NCBI GenBank assembly: GCA_003557605.1
Contig: PWNW01000347.1
Span: forward strand, 1 to 18,576
DNA: 18,576 bases
Reading direction: 5' to 3'
Source: Spirochaetaceae bacterium
GTDB taxonomy: Bacteria > Spirochaetota > Spirochaetia > PWKH01
Shown: piece after piece, positions 6,534 to 14,441 of the stretch
How the letters are laid out: the number at the start of each line of letters is the position of its first letter
Numbering within the stretch: the stretch's first letter is position 1
Made by a program: the position numbers and the translations under genes
The notes under the pieces: model-generated
What the model was told of the DNA's origin: nothing
Seen by the model: the letters and a program-made list of their open reading frames with translations, nothing else
Databases searched by the model: none

Positions 6534-8048
6534 TTACTCCTTCAATACTTCGAGGGCCCTCTTCAGGGTTTCATCAAAGGTAAGGTCATAGACAGGGGGA
6601 AAGTCCTTTCTGCTGTAGTATTCCTGCTGAATAAGCATATGAAGATACCGTTCAGCCAGTTCATATCCCTTTTCCTGAAGAGTTCTGACAAAATCTTCTT
6701 TCGGTGCTGAATCCATATCAGGATGCTCATCTGCAAACTGCTCAAGCTTCCTGCTTCTTCGTAAATCTGTAGCTGCCTTAGCTTCTTCATCAGAAAGCCG
6801 CTGAGCCTTTGAAACTATGTCGGGAGTAATGCCGGATGCTTCAATGTCCTGGTTCAGGGGCGTCAGATACCGGGAAATAGTGATTTTAAAGTAGTCCCTC
6901 TCAAAGGGAAACACGCCTTGAACATACCCTTTGCCGAAGGTGTTCTCACCAACCACAACGGCCCTTCCATTATCCTGCAGGGCTCCGGCAAGAATCTCAG
7001 AACCCGATGCTGAACCGCCGTCAACGAGCACGACAATGGGAATTTCCGGCGGGACCTGTATCAAGGGGGTGGAACGGTAGATTCTGCTCTGACCTGGAAC
7101 ACGTGACTCGGTGCTGACTATCACTCCTTCCTGGAGAAAATAGTCTGCTATACGTCTCACCGCAGAGAATTCTCCGCCGGGATTCTGTCTCATATCAATA
7201 ATAATTGAATCATAATCATTTTCCCGGAAGAATTTTATAGCTTCCATTACCTTTTCCGGGGTAACAGGGGTAAACTGAATAATCTTCATGTACCCTGTCG
7301 AATCAATCATATCGTATTCAACAGTGGGAACTGCAACTATTTCCCTCATGATGGTGACATCATAACTGAGGTCTTCACTCTTATAGACTGTTACGGTGAC
7401 CTCGGTGCCCTCCGGACCGCGAAGAAGTCTGGAAGCTTCTTCTGCGGTGAGCTCTGCAGTCTCCTCTCCGTCAATATGTGAGATCAGATCACCTGCATGC
7501 AGTCCTGCCCGGTGGGCCGGAGAACCCTGGAAGGGAGCTACAATGGTGACCATATAACTTGAGGGGTTTTCGTCCCGATACGCCGGATCAGGCTTTGAGA
7601 TATAGGCACCGATTCCTCCGTACACCCCGGTGGTTGTATCGGTGATTCTGGAAGCTCTGTCTTCAGGAATATATGAGGAATAGGGGTCGTTGAGAGCACT
7701 GAACAAGGTATTGATAAGTTTTTCATACATTTCCTCATGGTCGAGCTCATAGATGAAGTTTTTATCAATGAACCGATAGAGCTCTTCAATTCTTCTCAGG
7801 TTTTCACCTATTGAGTCATCTGGATTGTTTTGATTCTGAATTTGCTGGGGCATTTGAAACGGAAGCCGCTGGGGATTCAGCTGCTCTTCCAGATTAAACC
7901 CTTCGGACACATCTGCGGGCTCCCCAAGTAATGAGAGCAGGTTTTCGCCGGGAAGCGGAGATGATTCAACACCCGGGATAATAAAAACCAGTGCTGAAAC
8001 CAGAATGACACTGAATACTACTATGTAACCAAAAATCTCTTTTCTCAT
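6534..8048 (-). CDS. ctpA: S41-family C-terminal processing peptidase (CtpA/Prc type), membrane-anchored
   Basis: Serine protease of 504 residues facing the periplasm. Members of the family trim C-termini of exported proteins and act on peptidoglycan hydrolases or their regulators. Residues 5-25 are a signal anchor, followed by a Pro/Gln/Asn-rich linker to about 80, a PDZ domain at about 140-235 (GVYGGIGAYI; AGLHAGDLISHIDG) and the S41 core with DMRQNPGGE (285-293). The catalytic dyad is visible: Ser348 in GGSASGSEI and Lys373 in FGKGYVQ, 25 residues apart as in E. coli Prc. The open frame continues to a TTG at 8090, but the ATG at 8048 begins the signal anchor. No Shine-Dalgarno sequence precedes it. 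TATACT ends six bases upstream, suggesting a leaderless transcript. Divergent from the small membrane protein gene. Confidence 0.93.
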   Translation of the reverse strand: MRKEIFGYIVVFSVILVSALVFIIPGVESSPLPGENLLSLLGEPADVSEGFNLEEQLNPQRLPFQMPQQIQNQNNPDDSIGENLRRIEELYRFIDKNFIYELDHEEMYEKLINTLFSALNDPYSSYIPEDRASRITDTTTGVYGGIGAYISKPDPAYRDENPSSYMVTIVAPFQGSPAHRAGLHAGDLISHIDGEETAELTAEEASRLLRGPEGTEVTVTVYKSEDLSYDVTIMREIVAVPTVEYDMIDSTGYMKIIQFTPVTPEKVMEAIKFFRENDYDSIIIDMRQNPGGEFSAVRRIADYFLQEGVIVSTESRVPGQSRIYRSTPLIQVPPEIPIVVLVDGGSASGSEILAGALQDNGRAVVVGENTFGKGYVQGVFPFERDYFKITISRYLTPLNQDIEASGITPDIVSKAQRLSDEEAKAATDLRRSRKLEQFADEHPDMDSAPKEDFVRTLQEKGYELAERYLHMLIQQEYYSRKDFPPVYDLTFDETLKRALEVLKE

Positions 8049-8054
8049 GTACAA

Positions 8055-8083
8055 AGTATACTGAATATATATTCTATTGACCA
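8055..8083 (-). promoter_or_regulatory. Possible ctpA promoter
   Basis: On the minus strand TATACT lies six bases before the ctpA ATG. Seventeen bases further upstream is TGGTCA, four of six matches to a -35 box. The region overlaps the divergent promoter of the plus-strand membrane protein gene. Confidence 0.35.
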
Positions 8084-8105
8084 CATTCAAATCGATGCTT
8101 ACACT
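8077..8105 (+). promoter_or_regulatory. Possible promoter of the membrane protein-lgt operon
   Basis: TTGACC (8077-8082) and TACACT (8100-8105) are exactly 17 bases apart. The ATG at 8113 follows seven bases after the -10 box, again a leaderless arrangement. Confidence 0.4.
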
Positions 8106-8112
8106 GGATTCT

Positions 8113-8529
8113 ATGGATTTACTTCATGCACAAACCCGCAGGAGAAAAAGGGACCTGATGTTTTTCATCTGGGAAACGGTTCGGTTTGGATTGCTCTGGA
8201 ACGTAACATCAGCAGCATTAAACATTGATAGGAGCTATGCAACGGCAGTATATTTACTGTACATTATGTCTCCCGGCCTTGCAGTAGTTGCTGGTTTTTT
8301 CCTGATTTGGAAACTAGGAGACAAGGTGAATCGGGTTCTGTATGCAGTAATGGTGATGGCAAAGGGATTTCAAGCTGTCTTGGGAACTGCAGCAGCAGTG
8401 CTGCTGCTGAGAAGCTCCCTCACCCATCCCATATTTTATCGAGCAGAGTTTATGGTTACTGGCATTATTGCACTTGCAGACCTGGCTGTGTGCTCAGTAT
8501 TAATGTTTTCCAGGCGAAAAGCCCGGTAA
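8113..8529 (+). CDS. Small integral membrane protein of unknown function
   Basis: I do not recognise this protein. From the ATG at 8113 it has 138 residues: a basic N-terminus (HAQTRRRKRD) and three or four hydrophobic segments, roughly residues 16-37, 44-66, 75-97 and 106-128, ending in the basic tail SRRKAR. It is probably an inner-membrane protein. The start is uncertain: ATG codons at 8095, 8113 and 8158 are all in frame, none with a convincing Shine-Dalgarno sequence. The ATG at 8113 sits just after a good -10 box. The stop is 10 bases before lgt, so the two are almost surely cotranscribed. Hydrophobicity and the tight link to lgt support a real gene; function unknown. Confidence 0.65.
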   Translation: MDLLHAQTRRRKRDLMFFIWETVRFGLLWNVTSAALNIDRSYATAVYLLYIMSPGLAVVAGFFLIWKLGDKVNRVLYAVMVMAKGFQAVLGTAAAVLLLRSSLTHPIFYRAEFMVTGIIALADLAVCSVLMFSRRKAR

Positions 8530-8539
8530 TGGAGCGGTT

Positions 8540-9499
8540 ATGCATTTGTATATTAATTTTCCCTCTTGGATATCTCCCCTTGTGATACCTGGTCTTCCAA
8601 TACGATGGTACTCAGTGATGTATCTTGTTGCCTTCGGGCTCACCTATGTGCTGGTAATGTATCAGGTACGAAAAGATGATCTTGGGTTTACCCATGACGA
8701 CATGGCGTCGCTGTTTATGTGGACTATTATCGGTCTGCTGCTTGGAGCCAGGCTCTTTGCTGCACTCTTTTATGATCCTACGGGGTATTATCTGAGAAAT
8801 CCCTGGATGGTGTTCTGGCCGTTTCGTTCCGGACGGTTTGTGGGGTTTCAAGGGATGAGCTATCATGGAGGCTTGACCGGTGCTGTTGTCGGCGGCCTGC
8901 TGTACTGCAGAAAACAGAAGATTTCATTTCTCCAGATGGCAGATCTGTTCACGGCAGCAATTCCTTTGGGATATACCTTTGGAAGGATTGGTAATTTTAT
9001 CAACGGAGAGCTCTGGGGAAGGGTTACTGCCATGCCATGGGGTGTTGTGTTTCCTTTTGCTCCCAGATTTTCCGCCAGGCACGGGTGGGTTCGGGACATT
9101 GCTGACACGGTTGGGATTTCCTATGAGACGGGGGGGATGGTGAATCTTCCTCGGCATCCTTCTCAGCTCTATGAGGCAGCGTTGGAAGGAATTCTGCTGT
9201 GGGTTGTATTGTGGTTTATTATCAGGAAACGCTCCGCTTATCCTGGATTCATGCTGAGCATGTATCTGGTGGGCTACGGAGCAGCACGGTTTATTGCTGA
9301 GTATTTCCGGGAGCCGGACAGCGAGCTTGGATTTATTATAGCTCTGGGGAGAGAACAGGAGCCTGCTGCGGTATTTCATTCCCTGCTGAATATTTCCATG
9401 GGGCAGCTGTTCAGTGCTTTGATGATCGCTGCAGGGGTTCTCCTTGCTTTCCTGTTCAAGCGCAGGGCAGTCATGATGGGAATCATCAGCAAGAGATAG
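8540..9499 (+). CDS. lgt: Prolipoprotein diacylglyceryl transferase (Lgt)
   Basis: Inner-membrane enzyme that transfers diacylglyceryl from phosphatidylglycerol to the lipobox Cys of prolipoproteins, the first step of lipoprotein maturation. It has 319 residues and several membrane segments. Family signatures are intact: PGLPIRWYSVMYLVAF at the N-terminus, SYHGGLTGA with His109, the Lgt signature GRIGNFINGELWG (148-160), HPSQLYEA (206-213) and FRFIAEYFREPD-like residues near the C-terminus. About 45 residues (FAPRFSARHGWVRDIADT...) are inserted before HPSQLYEA, which I associate with spirochaetal Lgt proteins. GGAG five bases before the ATG decides the start. Second gene of an operon with the small membrane protein. 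Confidence 0.95.
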   Translation: MHLYINFPSWISPLVIPGLPIRWYSVMYLVAFGLTYVLVMYQVRKDDLGFTHDDMASLFMWTIIGLLLGARLFAALFYDPTGYYLRNPWMVFWPFRSGRFVGFQGMSYHGGLTGAVVGGLLYCRKQKISFLQMADLFTAAIPLGYTFGRIGNFINGELWGRVTAMPWGVVFPFAPRFSARHGWVRDIADTVGISYETGGMVNLPRHPSQLYEAALEGILLWVVLWFIIRKRSAYPGFMLSMYLVGYGAARFIAEYFREPDSELGFIIALGREQEPAAVFHSLLNISMGQLFSALMIAAGVLLAFLFKRRAVMMGIISKR

Positions 9500-9547
9500 C
9501 ATGCATCAAAGAATACAGCATGATCTGAGCTTAAATGGAGATCTTTC

Positions 9548-10852
9548 ATGAAAAGCAGAGTACAGCACCAAGCGGCTTGTGCCGAAGAGGCACCTGCTCA
9601 GCAGCTTTCCCGTCTGATGAGCAGGATTTATGCAGCGGGACTTACTACTACCTCCGGAGGGAATCTTTCTGTTCTTGATGAACAGGGCAGCATCTGGATT
9701 ACCCCCGGGGGCATGGATAAGTCAAACCTGACCCCTGAAGATATCATAAGCATAGATCCCAAAGGAACAACCTCCGGAAAGCATTCACCATCCATTGAAA
9801 CGGCATTTCACAAAGGGCTCTACGAAGCAAGGAAGGATGTCAGGGCAGTTGTCCATGCCCATGCCCCGGCCTCCAGCGCGTTCTGTATGATCCGGGAGGC
9901 TCCTGATTTGAAATGTATCCCCCAGGTGTACCTGGAATGCGGGGAAGCTGCTATGACAGGGTATGCTGCCCCGGGAAGTGATCTTCTTGGAGAAAAACTC
10001 AAACATCAGGCTCACAAAGGGAATCATGTGCTTCTTCTGGACAATCACGGTGCTGTTGCGGTCGGACGGGATCTGCTGCATGCATTTCAGCGCTTTGAGG
10101 CACTGAATGTCTGCTCCAGCACCTTGATAGAGGCTTCAGTCCTGGGCCCAGTCAAACAGGCTGAAGAGGATGCTCATCGCCTGCTTGCCGCACAGCTTTC
10201 CTATCCGGCAGGAGAAGTGCACCCTTCTGACGATCAGTATGACAAGCGGGTTCAGCTGTCCGGCATGGTCAGAAGAGCATATGCCAGGGGGTTAATGACC
10301 AGTTCGCTTGGGAGTTTGAGCATTCGGGTTTCAGATGATGCATTTCTCATTACCCCCTTCGGAGGCGACCGGTACAGGCTTTCACCGGAGGACACTGTGC
10401 TGGTTCAAGGGCAGTGCATCGAACCGGGAAAGCAGCCTGATCTTTGGACCGCCCTGCACCGGGGGATTTATGAGACCGATCAGGTTGTTTCTTCGGTAAT
10501 GACTTCATTAGCCCCTTCAGTAGCAGCATTTGCCATAACCGATGCTGAATATTCAGCAAGAACACTGACTGAGGGGTATGTTCTTCTGCGTGACATCAAG
10601 CAGATTGATTTCATCAGGGCATTGTCAGATCCTTTGTCATGTGCAGCAGAGCTGAGTGAAAGCTGCCCTGTGCTGCTTATCTCCCATGGGGGAATGGTTG
10701 CAGCAGGCACCTCGCTGCTTCAGGTCCTTGACAGGATAGAGGTGGCTGAAGCAAGCATGCGCTCTGCGCTCTGGGGGAGCAGAATTGGGAGTCCCCATAT
10801 TCTGAATGACCGTGACATTGAGGAGATGAAAGCCTTTTTTAAACTCAGCTAG
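9548..10852 (+). CDS. Tandem class II aldolase/adducin-family protein, second half degenerate
   Basis: A 434-residue protein of two class II aldolase/adducin domains in tandem; ordinary members have one (about 210-230 residues). Domain 1 (about 15-200) keeps the expected active site: SGGNLS (36-41), TPGGMDKSNL, Glu84 in PSIETAFHKG, the zinc-binding His103-Ala-His105 and His167 in DNHG. Domain 2 (about 230-415) aligns along its length (SSLGSLSIR, ITPFGGDRYRLSPED, PDLWTALHRGIYE), but the Glu is Trp300 and the HAH histidines are Thr319 and Leu321; only His380 in SHGG remains. Domain 1 could be a sugar-phosphate aldolase, epimerase or dehydratase; the substrate cannot be told. Domain 2 is probably structural or regulatory. 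GGAG seven bases before the ATG supports the start. It begins 48 bases after lgt; its 3' end overlaps the adenosine deaminase gene tail-to-tail by eight bases. Confidence 0.85.
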   Translation: MKSRVQHQAACAEEAPAQQLSRLMSRIYAAGLTTTSGGNLSVLDEQGSIWITPGGMDKSNLTPEDIISIDPKGTTSGKHSPSIETAFHKGLYEARKDVRAVVHAHAPASSAFCMIREAPDLKCIPQVYLECGEAAMTGYAAPGSDLLGEKLKHQAHKGNHVLLLDNHGAVAVGRDLLHAFQRFEALNVCSSTLIEASVLGPVKQAEEDAHRLLAAQLSYPAGEVHPSDDQYDKRVQLSGMVRRAYARGLMTSSLGSLSIRVSDDAFLITPFGGDRYRLSPEDTVLVQGQCIEPGKQPDLWTALHRGIYETDQVVSSVMTSLAPSVAAFAITDAEYSARTLTEGYVLLRDIKQIDFIRALSDPLSCAAELSESCPVLLISHGGMVAAGTSLLQVLDRIEVAEASMRSALWGSRIGSPHILNDRDIEEMKAFFKLS

Positions 10853-11927
10853 GGGCGATTTCAGCCTTCAGTGCAGAACATTTCCGCTTTATAATATCGT
10901 AGATGATTCTGATTTTTTCATCATGATGTATGAATGCAGACTTCATCGCGTTGATCGCAATTTTTTCAAGATCACCGAGACTCAAACTGAAATGCCGGGA
11001 TGCCAGGCTGTACTCCTTGGTAAGAGATGTATCGCTCATCAGGCGGTTGTCGCTGCAGAGAAACACCCGAAAATTGTTTCTGAAGTAGAGATGAAAGGGA
11101 TGCTCATCTATAGATGAAGCGGCTCCTGTCTGGATATTTGAAGAGAGGCACATCTCCATGGGTACACGCTTGTCCTTGATAAAATGGGCCAGCGAGCCCA
11201 TCTTCTCAATATATGTTCCCCGGAAGCTGATGTCTTCAATAAGTCTGGTCCCATGGCCGATTCTATGGGCTCCGCATATCTGAACTGCCTGCCATATAGA
11301 TTCAATACCGAATGCTTCACCGGCATGAATCGTAATGTTGAAGTTTCTGTTTCTTATGTACTGAAATGCTTCAATATGGCGCTTTGGGGGATGACCGAAC
11401 TCATCTCCTGCAATATCAAAGGCAACAACTCCCCTGTCGCGGAAGGCAACTGCCAGTTCAGCAACTGCAAGGGAAACTGAAGGGTCCTGGTCACGAAGTG
11501 CGCAGAGAATCAGTCCGTATTCCATGCCCGTTTCTCTTCTTCCCTGATCCAACCCCCTCAGCACCGAAGTTACCGCAGTCTCAACATTCAGCCCCTCCCG
11601 GAGATGGAGCATCGGGGCAAACCGTATTTCCGCATAGACAACCTGCTCACCTGAAAGGTCTAAGACAGATTCATAGGCGCAGCGCTCCAGTGCCTCTTCA
11701 GTCTGCAGCACTGAAAGAGTAACCTCGAAGGTTTCAAGGTAAAGTTTCAGGCTTTTCTGCCTGGCGCCGCGATGAAACCAGGAAGCAAGCTTTTTTGGTT
11801 CCTCCGCAGGAAGAGAAATTTTTTGAGAACGTGCTAATTCAATGATTGTTTCAGGCCGCAAGCCCCCGTCCAGGTGATCATGGAGTTCCACCTTCGGCAT
11901 TCGTTTTACTAGATCTTGTGTTACCAT
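10845..11927 (-). CDS. add: Adenosine deaminase
   Basis: Cytoplasmic zinc enzyme, 360 residues, converting adenosine (and probably deoxyadenosine) to inosine in purine salvage or catabolism. Metal and active-site residues are visible: His16 and His18 in KVELHDHLDG, His201 and Glu204 in ITIHAGEAF, His225 in HRIGHGTRL, the CLSSN motif near 260 and Asp293 in CSDNRLMSDTSLTKEY. SDN rather than the usual TDD around Asp293 resembles the branch of bacterial adenosine deaminases with an NTDNRLMS motif. The ATG at 11927 has no Shine-Dalgarno sequence; TATGAT lies five bases upstream, so the transcript may be leaderless. It is divergent from the molybdenum hydroxylase operon, consistent with a shared purine-breakdown role, and convergent with the aldolase-like gene. 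Confidence 0.93.
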   Translation of the reverse strand: MVTQDLVKRMPKVELHDHLDGGLRPETIIELARSQKISLPAEEPKKLASWFHRGARQKSLKLYLETFEVTLSVLQTEEALERCAYESVLDLSGEQVVYAEIRFAPMLHLREGLNVETAVTSVLRGLDQGRRETGMEYGLILCALRDQDPSVSLAVAELAVAFRDRGVVAFDIAGDEFGHPPKRHIEAFQYIRNRNFNITIHAGEAFGIESIWQAVQICGAHRIGHGTRLIEDISFRGTYIEKMGSLAHFIKDKRVPMEMCLSSNIQTGAASSIDEHPFHLYFRNNFRVFLCSDNRLMSDTSLTKEYSLASRHFSLSLGDLEKIAINAMKSAFIHHDEKIRIIYDIIKRKCSALKAEIAPS

Positions 11928-11932
11928 AGCAC

Positions 11933-11961
11933 ATCATACACCAGCCCGGCAGCAATGAGAA
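11933..11961 (-). promoter_or_regulatory. Possible adenosine deaminase promoter
   Basis: On the minus strand TATGAT (five of six matches to the -10 consensus) lies five bases before the ATG, with TTCTCA 17 bases further upstream. The -35 match is weak. Confidence 0.3.
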
Positions 11962-12065
11962 GCATTATTACTGGCGGTACAGCAAGGAAACCCTTCCGTC
12001 AGCAGAAGGATAATAACGGATTTTTTTTCTGTCTCAGCTGATTTTAAAACCACAGCAATTCTTCA

Positions 12066-12095
12066 TTGACAACATGTATGTACAAGTATTAGTAT
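12066..12095 (+). promoter_or_regulatory. Promoter of the molybdenum hydroxylase operon
   Basis: A perfect -35 box TTGACA (12066-12071) is followed after 18 bases by TAGTAT (12090-12095), or after 15 by TATTAG. Transcription would start near 12102, giving a leader of about 30 bases with a strong ribosome binding site. The spacer holds an imperfect palindrome, ACATGTA-TG-TACAAGT (12072-12087). Confidence 0.55.
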
Positions 12096-12108
12096 GGTAT
12101 CACCATAC
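12092..12108. promoter_or_regulatory. Palindromic operator candidate
   Basis: GTATGGT-ATC-ACCATAC is a perfect 7-bp inverted repeat around a 3-base centre. It covers the -10 box and the predicted start of transcription, where a repressor would block initiation. No regulator gene for the operon lies within the window. Confidence 0.55.
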
Positions 12109-12120
12109 GAAGTATGCAAG

Positions 12121-12125
12121 GGAGG
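12121..12125 (+). promoter_or_regulatory. Ribosome binding site deciding the start of the Mo subunit
   Basis: AAGGGAGG ends at 12125. It lies seven bases before the ATG at 12133 and four before the ATG at 12130, so 12133 is preferred. The ATG at 12094, which opens the reading frame, lies upstream of this site and inside the promoter. Confidence 0.7.
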
Positions 12126-12132
12126 ATTGATG

Positions 12133-14430
12133 ATGCAGGGTACCTATGTCGGAAAAAACTGCCTGCGAGTCGACGGATATGAGAAAGTTACCGGGAAGGC
12201 TGTATTTTCAGCTGACTTCCGGATGGAGAGGCAGCTGTATGCCAAGTCGGTGTATGCTCCGAAGCCTCATATTCGAATTACGGCTGTCAATATAGAAAAG
12301 GCATTGAGGATTCCCGGGGTTGCCGCAGTTGCGACCAGCAAGAATGTCCCGGGAGCGAATGAAATGTTCGGCAGGTTTCCTGCATTTGCGGACCAGGAGG
12401 CCAAGTATACCGGGGATGTGATTGCCGTCGCCGCTGCAGAGACCCGGGAAGCTGCAGAAGCTGCTGCCCGTGCTGTCGAGGTTGAGTATGAGGAGCTCGA
12501 AGGGCTGTGGAGCCTTGATGCGGCAATGCAGGAAGGGGTTTCTGCTGTGCATCCCGATGTGCCGGACAATGAAATCGAATATACCTATTTCCCTCTGCGC
12601 AAGGGGGATGCTGAAGCCGGATTTTTGCAGTCAGATACTGTTATGGAGAGAAGCTACTTCGTGGGCTGGCAGGAGCAAGCTTATATAGAACCGGAGTCAG
12701 TGGTTGTCTCCCCTGCTTCGTTTCACCATGGGTATGATGTCTACGGGTGCATACAGAACCCCTATACTATCAGGCAGAATGTGGCATCGGTGATGGGCCT
12801 TCACCAAAGTGAAATCAGGGTGGTGCTTACCGCCGTCGGCGGAAGCTTCGGCGGAAAGGACGAATCTGTCATGAATATGGCCGCCCGTTGTGCGGTGCTT
12901 GCAAAGATGACAGGGCGCCCTGTTCGTATGGACCTGACCCGAGAAGAGTCCTTTCGCGAAAGCAGCAAGCGCCATCCTTTCAGGATGAACTATAGGATGG
13001 GGCTTGCACAGGACGGTACAATCAAGGCTTTGCAGACGAAGCTTACCTGTCAGGGCGGTGCATATAACAATAAAGCCCAGTTCAGCAACTGGAGAGCGGT
13101 GGTGCATACTGCAGGACCCTATAGGATAGAGAACATTACTGCAGATGTTCATGCAAAATATACCAATACCATATACGGCGGGGCATACCGGGGATTCAGC
13201 GGACCTCAGGTGGTATTTGCCAGTGAGACCATGGTTGATGAAGCTGCTGCGGAGCTGGGAATGAATCCCAAGGATTTCCGTCTTCATAATGTGCTTCGTG
13301 AAGGGGATACCATCGCCTGCGGTCAGCTGCTGAAGGAGGGGATCATCGCTGCTCCGCTTCAGAAGATGATACAGGAACTGTGCGGAATGGCAGACTTTGA
13401 TGCAAAATGGAACTCATTCAAGGAACATAATGCACAGTCAAAATACCTGAAAAAGGGAATTGGGTTAGCAGTAACCTATCGTGGTGCAGGGCTCGGCGGT
13501 GAAGGGGTTGACTGCTCAAGCGCCATGATCACCATCTGCCGTGACGGCAGTGTTCAGCTGTTTTCCGGACATACCGAGATGGGACAGGGCATGCGTACCG
13601 TCCACAGCCAGATTGCCGCAGAAGCACTTGGTATTGATATTAAAAGAATTGCCTTCAAACATTCCGATACCTCGGTAACCCTTGATGCGGGTCCTACGGT
13701 AGCCAGCAGGGGAACACAGTCGGGAGGCCGTGCTGTTCTCCATGCAGCTTTGAAGCTTAAGGATGAGCTGCTGCGCGGGGGAGAAAAGAAAACAGGAATA
13801 CCGAAAGAGCAGCTCGACGTAGCAGGAGACAGTCTGGTGAAACAGGGGGGAGAAGTTCTGTGCAGCTTTGATGACCTGGTCGGGTACTGTGTGTTTCCCC
13901 TTGGACTGAATTTGTCCGCCCAGGGATGGTACAGCCCGGGACTTTCCCATATTGATCCGGAAACCCAGCAGGGTGACTGCTACCAGACCTATACCAACGG
14001 AGTGATAATTACCGAGATAACCGTGGATGAATCTACGGGGAAGATCACTGTTGAAAAAATTACCATAGGGTATGAACTGGGGACAGCAGTGAATCCGGAC
14101 ATTGCCTACGGACAGCTTGTAGGGGCCTTAGCCCAGGGGCTCGGATATGCGCTATTTGAGGAACTGGAAGAACGGAACGGAGAGCTCCTTTCCGCAAATT
14201 TTGATGAGTACCTGATACCTACAACCCTGGATATGCCGGAAGTGGACTTTCACCTCTACGGTTCTGAAAACCCGGAAGGGCCCTACGGCGCCAAGGGAAT
14301 TGGTGAATTAGGAATAGAACTGATAGCGCCTTCCATTGGAAATGCCCTTTACCATGCGGTAGGGAGAAGACTGCGGGAACTTCCGTTTAATCTTGAACGG
14401 GTGAAAATTGGAAAGGCATTGACTCGGTAG
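12133..14430 (+). CDS. Molybdenum hydroxylase large (Mo-binding) subunit, xanthine dehydrogenase family
   Basis: Molybdopterin-binding catalytic subunit (XdhA/XdhD/CoxL superfamily), 765 residues, hydroxylating a purine or other N-heterocycle. The N-terminal a/b-hammerhead domain spans about 1-125 (VDGYEKVTGKAVFSADF). Mo-cofactor motifs are VGGSFGGKDE (235-244), YRGFSGPQ (352-359) with the substrate-pocket Arg353, and GHTEMGQGM (479-487). The catalytic Glu is Glu725 in GAKGIGELG. Asp243 stands where bovine xanthine oxidase has Glu802, so the substrate is not certain to be xanthine. The FAD and 2Fe-2S subunits follow within 3-11 bases, forming a classical three-subunit enzyme. Linkage to YgeY and SsnA genes suggests the selenium-dependent branch. 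Whether a labile selenium cofactor is present cannot be read from sequence. Confidence 0.92.
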   Translation: MQGTYVGKNCLRVDGYEKVTGKAVFSADFRMERQLYAKSVYAPKPHIRITAVNIEKALRIPGVAAVATSKNVPGANEMFGRFPAFADQEAKYTGDVIAVAAAETREAAEAAARAVEVEYEELEGLWSLDAAMQEGVSAVHPDVPDNEIEYTYFPLRKGDAEAGFLQSDTVMERSYFVGWQEQAYIEPESVVVSPASFHHGYDVYGCIQNPYTIRQNVASVMGLHQSEIRVVLTAVGGSFGGKDESVMNMAARCAVLAKMTGRPVRMDLTREESFRESSKRHPFRMNYRMGLAQDGTIKALQTKLTCQGGAYNNKAQFSNWRAVVHTAGPYRIENITADVHAKYTNTIYGGAYRGFSGPQVVFASETMVDEAAAELGMNPKDFRLHNVLREGDTIACGQLLKEGIIAAPLQKMIQELCGMADFDAKWNSFKEHNAQSKYLKKGIGLAVTYRGAGLGGEGVDCSSAMITICRDGSVQLFSGHTEMGQGMRTVHSQIAAEALGIDIKRIAFKHSDTSVTLDAGPTVASRGTQSGGRAVLHAALKLKDELLRGGEKKTGIPKEQLDVAGDSLVKQGGEVLCSFDDLVGYCVFPLGLNLSAQGWYSPGLSHIDPETQQGDCYQTYTNGVIITEITVDESTGKITVEKITIGYELGTAVNPDIAYGQLVGALAQGLGYALFEELEERNGELLSANFDEYLIPTTLDMPEVDFHLYGSENPEGPYGAKGIGELGIELIAPSIGNALYHAVGRRLRELPFNLERVKIGKALTR

Positions 14431-14441
14431 GGAGAGGAAGT

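Noticed and set aside
11995..12028. TCCGT...ACGGA followed by eight T, terminator-like, between adenosine deaminase and the hydroxylase operon.
   Set aside because: The stem is only 5 bp with a 16-base loop, and no plus-strand transcript is expected to end there.
12697..13287. A 196-codon minus-strand open frame opposite the Mo subunit.
   Set aside because: It covers the conserved Mo-cofactor motifs of the real gene, and its own translation is Cys/His/Pro-rich without domain character.
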